Source of the DNA: Bdellovibrio sp. ArHS
Lineage (GTDB): Bacteria > Bdellovibrionota > Bdellovibrionia > Bdellovibrionales > Bdellovibrionaceae
Direction: 5' to 3'
Length of the DNA: 64,000 nt
Assembly: GCF_000786105.1 (NCBI RefSeq)
Contig: NZ_JTEV01000012.1
Location: 109,631 to 173,630 of the forward strand
Part shown: piece after piece, positions 59,817 through 64,000 of the stretch
How positions within the stretch are numbered: the first letter of the stretch is position 1
Layout of the letters: the number at the start of each line of letters is the position of its first letter
Program-made: the position numbers and the translations under genes
Notes under the pieces: generated by a model
The model's input: only the letters and a program-made list of their open reading frames with translations
What the model was told of the DNA's origin: nothing
Database searches by the model: none

Positions 59817-61014
59817 GATAAGAATCTCCTTCGCTGTTGTTTAAGGATCGCAGTCGTGCCACGACGACTTTTAATGCTTCAATAAAACCGTCTACTTCTT
59901 CTTCTGTGGTGTCCCATCCCAGACTGACCCGCAAGCTGTTTTGTGCTTCCGCCCGCGACAAACCCATCGCTAACAATACGGGACTAGGTTCTGGATTTCC
60001 GCTTGAGCAAGCCGCTCCCGTCGAAACCGCGTAACCCTTTATATCCAACGACATAAGCATTGTTTCGCCGTCGACACCTTGAAGAACCAAGGAACTGGTG
60101 TTGGGAAGACGTGCGGATTCGCCAGCTGTGAGCGTGACGTCTTCGATCTCGGATAAAATTCTTTTTTCCATATGGTCACGAAGCTTCGCCAAGGATTCGG
60201 CTTTTTGCGGAATCAGTGACGCGCGTTTGGCGACAAGTCCCAAGGCCCCGATCCCCAAAGTGTTTTCTGTGCCTCCACGGCGATGTCTTTCCTGACCTCC
60301 ACCGTGAATCAATGAACTGACGTTACTGCCCTTGCGCGAATAAAGAACGCCCGTGCCTTTGAGTGAATAGAATTTGTGACCCGAAAATGAGGCGAAGTCC
60401 ACGCCCAGTTCGTGCACGTTCACAGGAATTTTTCCAAATCCCTGAACCGCGTCGGTGTGAAACAAAGCTCCTTTTGCGTGAGCCATTTCGGCCATACGCT
60501 GAATCGGGAACAAAGTCCCCGTTTCGTTGTTCGCCAACATGACTGAAACCAGCGCGGTCTCTTCACTTAAATGCGCTTCGTAAAATTTCAAATCGATCTC
60601 GCCCTGACGATTCACCGGAATGAAATCCACCCGAGCCCCCAAAGATTGCAAGTGCAACATGGCTTTCATCACACTGGGATGCTCGACGGTGGAAGTCATA
60701 TAGTGAGTGCGTCGGCGTTGTTCCGGAGTCAGAAACTGCGCCGTCTGATAGTAATCAAAAAGCCCCTTGATAACGGTGTTGTTGCTTTCACTTCCGCCGG
60801 AAGTAAAAATAATTTCTAAAGGACTTGCATGAATCGCCTCGGCCATCGCCTTACGGGCGTCACGCAAAACATTTTTTGGCATTCGACCGCCCCAATGGAT
60901 GGAACTGGGATTTCCCCATGCTTGCGCTAGTTCCGGCAACGCCTCCAGAACCTCTGTGCAAACAGGGGTCGTGGCATTGTGGTCGAAATAATGAAAGACT
61001 CGGCTTTGACTCAT
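59809..61014 (-). CDS. iscS: Cysteine desulfurase (IscS/NifS-type)
   Basis: 401 residues. PLP-dependent class V transaminase: NHNATTP-type start (DHNATTPVC), [23 protein letters not shown]-binding K214 in SFSGHKFY and active-site Cys336 in [12 protein letters not shown]. It gives persulfide to MnmA next door and perhaps to SufE encoded at 37170. It heads the leftward seven-gene operon. Confidence 0.92.
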   Translation of the reverse strand: MSQSRVFHYFDHNATTPVCTEVLEALPELAQAWGNPSSIHWGGRMPKNVLRDARKAMAEAIHASPLEIIFTSGGSESNNTVIKGLFDYYQTAQFLTPEQRRRTHYMTSTVEHPSVMKAMLHLQSLGARVDFIPVNRQGEIDLKFYEAHLSEETALVSVMLANNETGTLFPIQRMAEMAHAKGALFHTDAVQGFGKIPVNVHELGVDFASFSGHKFYSLKGTGVLYSRKGSNVSSLIHGGGQERHRRGGTENTLGIGALGLVAKRASLIPQKAESLAKLRDHMEKRILSEIEDVTLTAGESARLPNTSSLVLQGVDGETMLMSLDIKGYAVSTGAACSSGNPEPSPVLLAMGLSRAEAQNSLRVSLGWDTTEEEVDGFIEALKVVVARLRSLNNSEGDSYHV

Positions 61015-61177
61015 AAGTTGGGGGAACCTATCACAGTTCTTAAGTATTGAAAACTTCTAAGAATATTTGCTCTGCACGGCCGTCTATTGCGTTAACAGAG
61101 ATGCAAATTCTACAACCCTTAAAAGCGTTTAAAATGGGTTTCAGAACCTTAGACCCGGACTGGACCTCGGATTCTTA

Positions 61178-62626
61178 ATGTTCTGGCTCAAAATTCCGAT
61201 AAACATCCAGATGAGTATTCATGCCTGGTTTGAACATTTTAAAGAGCAACTTCAAGGACTTAACGAATCTTTTGAACAAAGTGGTTCGAATCTAAGCCTT
61301 TTGGGTTATGCCTTAAAGGAACAACGCCTCAGTTCTGAGTTGTATTTAAATTGGGCACAAGATCACTACAAACTACCAAAACTTCAGTCACGATTTTTTA
61401 CAGAGACTTCCGTTTCCCAGGAAATGTTCGCAAAGTGGGCGACCCATTACCCGTGGTCTGCGGAGTGTCTGCCTGTGGCGGAGTGGGATGGCTCACTCAT
61501 CGTAGCTTGTCTTCAACCGCCACAGGATTTTCCTCAAACACCTTCGGCGATTTTGGTTCTAGCTCACTTTGACAGTCTTGAACAGGTTTGGAATCAACTT
61601 CATCCTGCTTCGGCATCCGCGGCTCCGATCGCGGCAACTTCTTCCTCCCCCATGGTTAGCGAAGAAGCCCCTGAGGGAATGGATTTTTCTGTCGCCACAG
61701 TTGCCACACAAAGCCCCAAAGACAGTTTTTCATTTGAAGATCTCGGTGTCGCGCAAAACAACAACACCCCCTCAAGCCTGGAAGAAATCGCATTAGATCC
61801 ATCCCCTTCTGAAGAAGGCTTGGACGGACTTTTTGATGGCCCGACGGTGATTCGTCTTGAAGCTCTTGCCGCTGCCGAACCTGCGGCAGAATCCTCGACT
61901 TCCTCTGAAATCGTCAAATTTGCGGAAGGCTCTGAACCAAAAACTCAAGTGGATGAGATCGTATTACAAGCAGAACCGGTGACTGAGGAACTTGGTCCCG
62001 TCGCCGCCGCTTCGGATACGGCTAAGAAAAAGATTCCACCTCCGCCGCCGCCAAAAAACGATTCACCGCCAGCATTTGAGGATAGCTTTGGGAATAAACC
62101 TATTCCTATCGTTCCTCGTCCTGCAGGCGTCGCCCGTCCCACGATCAATCCAGTCGCCTTGGGAAATTTTGCTTTGGAAAAAGTGAAAAAGAAGAACGCT
62201 GTTCTTCTGAATGAAAGAGTGAAACACATCTTAAGTGAAATGAAAGTGCATTTTGAAAAGTCGATGATCTTGACCTTGGATGAGCAGGAAACTCAATTGA
62301 CGGCCTTTGCCTGGGATGAAAATTTTCAGGGCATGAAGGATACGTCGATGCGTTTTCCTCTGCGAACTCCCAGTATTTTTAACATTGTGGCGTCAACGCA
62401 AAAGCCATTCCACGGATATATTTCTCTTAATGAAATCAACGAGAAGTTTTTTGAAGACTGGAATCAGGGCCGAATTCCTGATCACGTTACGATTTCTCCT
62501 ATCATCATCAATGAGAAACTTGTCGGCATGCTGATGGGGTTTGCGGAAAAATCCGCCTATAATAAAACCTCTCTCAACCTTGCAGAAAAACTTTCGGTCG
62601 ACTTTGTTAAAGGGCTTGCCGCCTAA
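61178..62626 (+). CDS. Multi-part hypothetical protein (MshEN-like head, GAF-like tail)
   Basis: 482 residues. Residues 1-130 are helical then beta-like and resemble the N-terminal domain of type II secretion/type IV pilus ATPases (MshEN). Residues about 150-330 are low-complexity, acidic then proline-rich (PPPPPPK). Residues about 340-482 form a compact alpha/beta, GAF-like domain (FEKSMILTLDEQETQLTAFA ... VTISPIIINEKLVGMLMGFA). Regulatory or scaffold role likely; function not known. The start is uncertain (61178 or 61211). Confidence 0.5.
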   Translation: MFWLKIPINIQMSIHAWFEHFKEQLQGLNESFEQSGSNLSLLGYALKEQRLSSELYLNWAQDHYKLPKLQSRFFTETSVSQEMFAKWATHYPWSAECLPVAEWDGSLIVACLQPPQDFPQTPSAILVLAHFDSLEQVWNQLHPASASAAPIAATSSSPMVSEEAPEGMDFSVATVATQSPKDSFSFEDLGVAQNNNTPSSLEEIALDPSPSEEGLDGLFDGPTVIRLEALAAAEPAAESSTSSEIVKFAEGSEPKTQVDEIVLQAEPVTEELGPVAAASDTAKKKIPPPPPPKNDSPPAFEDSFGNKPIPIVPRPAGVARPTINPVALGNFALEKVKKKNAVLLNERVKHILSEMKVHFEKSMILTLDEQETQLTAFAWDENFQGMKDTSMRFPLRTPSIFNIVASTQKPFHGYISLNEINEKFFEDWNQGRIPDHVTISPIIINEKLVGMLMGFAEKSAYNKTSLNLAEKLSVDFVKGLAA

Positions 62627-62700
62627 ACCCTTCCCCTGTTTTTCATTTTATTTAGCATTATCTAAAGACAAAACCTGTGATCCTTTCTATTATCTTATCT

Positions 62701-63216
62701 ATGAAAAAAGCTCTTCTGGTCATTGATTTACAGATTTGTTATTTGAAACTAAATGCTTCAGAGGCAGCCGCTACGCAGGCGATCGCCAACGTCAATCGTC
62801 TGACTGAACAGGCCCTCATCGACGGCGAAGAAGTTTTTTTCATTCAGCATTTTTTCGAAAGTCTTCCCGAAAAGTGGGTGCTTAAACTCTTTTTTAAAGG
62901 GGCCGGCTTGCGGTCAGATCCTAATGCCATTTTCGATCCTCGTTTGCAGATTAGAAATACAAAAATACTTCAGAAAAACACTCAAAATACTTTTAAATCG
63001 ACGAACCTTCACCAGCTTCTTCAGGACAGCGGCGTTGAGGAAATCGCCATCGTCGGCCAGGATGGAACGGCCTGTGTGCAAGCCACAGCTTATGGCGCCC
63101 TCGAACTCGGGTACTCGGTTAAACTGATCGACAAGGCTATTTTAAGCGCCTCACCAAAGAAATGGGCCAAAATCAAATCACATCTTTTGACGAATCCCCG
63201 GTGTACGCTTGTTTAA
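62701..63216 (+). CDS. Isochorismatase/nicotinamidase-family hydrolase
   Basis: 171 residues from the ATG at 62701 (the in-frame upstream region has no support). The fold markers are ALLVIDLQ with D9, K92 in LQKNTQNTF and C125 in GQDGTACVQATA, the catalytic Asp-Lys-Cys set of the cysteine-hydrolase family. Substrate unclear (nicotinamide, isochorismate or other amide). Confidence 0.85.
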   Translation: MKKALLVIDLQICYLKLNASEAAATQAIANVNRLTEQALIDGEEVFFIQHFFESLPEKWVLKLFFKGAGLRSDPNAIFDPRLQIRNTKILQKNTQNTFKSTNLHQLLQDSGVEEIAIVGQDGTACVQATAYGALELGYSVKLIDKAILSASPKKWAKIKSHLLTNPRCTLV

Positions 63217-63304
63217 ATAATCGCCAGCTTTTAGTCAGCCTTGTAGTTTCTTCCAGGATAGCAAAAGTTTTGGCGTTAAAAGTTTAAAAGACTTAAAAAG
63301 AGCC

Positions 63305-63946
63305 ATGCGCCATTTTCTTTTCATTATTCTTTTTCTGCTTCCGTTTTCTGTTTTTGCGGATCTTCAAATTCGGGTGGTCAGCGTTCACGACGGCGACACG
63401 CTCACGGCAACAGGTGTTGCCGACTCGCAAAAATACAAAGTCCGTCTGCTGGGAGTCGACACTCCCGAAGTTGATTTTTACAAGAGCACTCAAGGCGAGG
63501 CTGCTTTAAAGGCTCGCGATGTTCTTCTGAAACTTGCCCCGGTCGGAAGTATTATAACGCTTTCTGATGACAGCCAAGTCGATAAGCACGGTCGTGTGTT
63601 GGGACGCCTTTTAAGAAACGGAAAAGACATTAATCTTGAGATGCTGCGGTTAGGATGGGGGGCGATGTACTTCATTTACCCCTTCGACAAGCGCATCGTT
63701 TCGGATTACAGCAAGGCCTCAAAAGAAGCTTACGACAACCGCCGAGGTCTTTTTTCAAACGAATTCAAAAACACCGAAATCCCTTATGAGTTCCGCATGC
63801 GTGTGCAAAACCAAGTCGGCCGCAACCTGATCGGCGACTTCGAACTTAAAAAAGTCGTCCCGCCCGAAGATTCTGCCAGCATCCCCGTCTGGAAACGCGT
63901 CTTCTTCCCCAGCTTCGACCAAGCCCACCAAAACGGCTACAACTAA
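63305..63946 (+). CDS. Exported thermonuclease (SNase-like)
   Basis: 213 residues with a signal peptide (RHFLFIILFLLPFSVFA). The staphylococcal nuclease domain is shown by VVSVHDGDTL, VRLLGVDTPE with catalytic Arg/Glu, DKHGRVLGRLL with a second Arg and MLRLGWGAMYF. It degrades DNA or RNA outside the cytoplasm, which suits digestion of prey nucleic acid. The tail of about 60 residues is extra to the core. Confidence 0.9.
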   Translation: MRHFLFIILFLLPFSVFADLQIRVVSVHDGDTLTATGVADSQKYKVRLLGVDTPEVDFYKSTQGEAALKARDVLLKLAPVGSIITLSDDSQVDKHGRVLGRLLRNGKDINLEMLRLGWGAMYFIYPFDKRIVSDYSKASKEAYDNRRGLFSNEFKNTEIPYEFRMRVQNQVGRNLIGDFELKKVVPPEDSASIPVWKRVFFPSFDQAHQNGYN

Positions 63947-63952
63947 AAAGGT

Positions 63953-63978
63953 GCCAGGGGACTTTTCCTAACCCTGGC
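63953..63978 (+). terminator. Hairpin after the nuclease gene, tentative
   Basis: GCCAGGG (63953-63959) pairs with CCCTGGC (63972-63978) over a 12-base loop, seven bases after the stop. There is no U-tract, so it may be a 3'-end structure rather than an intrinsic terminator. Confidence 0.35.
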
Positions 63979-64000
63979 GCGTTCAACGCAGGCCAGTTAG

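Noticed and set aside
1..64000. CRISPR arrays, insertion sequences and rRNA genes
   Set aside because: I saw no regularly spaced repeats, transposase motifs or rRNA segments in the window.

Overview
The window is the right-hand part of a temperate podovirus-like prophage (1 to about 34131) joined to ordinary chromosome of a predatory-type Deltaproteobacterium/Bdellovibrionota bacterium (34132 to 64000). Bdellovibrio or a close relative is my best guess. It rests on gene repertoire and style: a peptidoglycan-recycling set (mpl, ldcA), many exported hydrolases, and a tight iscS-mnmA-mtaB-rnc-era-der block. I could not run a database search.

Prophage. Almost everything from 33844 down to 2765 is on the minus strand, packed with ATGA, GTGA and TAATG start/stop overlaps. 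Read in the direction of transcription (right to left) the order is: a replication-initiator-like gene (33013-33690) and many small accessory proteins; a C5-cytosine DNA methyltransferase with a long open second frame (29215-30057); a DUF1064-type nuclease and a lysozyme-family endolysin (about 26-27 kb); small and large terminase (22.2-24.3 kb); portal, scaffold and major capsid (16.8-21.5 kb); fibre-like proteins (13.1-16.3 kb); small membrane and lipoprotein genes that may serve lysis (12.0-13.1 kb); adaptor, nozzle and internal/ejection proteins (3.2-11 kb); and a free-standing HNH endonuclease (2.8-3.2 kb) followed by a terminator. The immunity region is at 1.1-2.7 kb: a Cro-like gene (minus) faces an XRE repressor (plus), and a lipoprotein gene sits downstream of the repressor. 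Left of Cro the leftward early genes run off the window, ending in a partial RecT. No integrase is inside the window. The right end is marked by the 3' part of a tRNA gene, probably tRNA-Val(GAC), at 34084-34131; the complete tRNA should lie at the unseen left end. If so, the circular phage would be nearly one leftward transcription stream (Cro, RecT ... att ... replication ... packaging ... virion) that integration splits.

Chromosome. 34.1-40.5 kb holds a SAM methyltransferase, an OmpR-type response regulator, an exported trypsin-like protease, SufE, an App1-type phosphatase and small exported proteins. 40.5-45.3 kb is mutS-glnD. 45.5-51.5 kb is a leftward group of an FAD/NAD-binding-like protein, purB, ldcA, a serine beta-lactamase-family protein and mpl, so murein-peptide trimming and re-ligation are encoded together. 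51.6-53.1 kb has an exported glutathione peroxidase and an outer-membrane-barrel-like protein. 53.1-61.0 kb is a seven-gene leftward operon: cysteine desulfurase, MnmA, MtaB, RNase III, Era, Der and an NSS-family transporter. It links sulfur supply, tRNA thiolation and ribosome maturation. 61.2-63.9 kb carries a modular hypothetical protein, an isochorismatase-family hydrolase and an exported thermonuclease-like protein.

Several genes shorter than 60 codons were found by reading the gaps and are listed (24856-25046, 25836-26009, 26350-26511, 32540-32719, 33683-33844).
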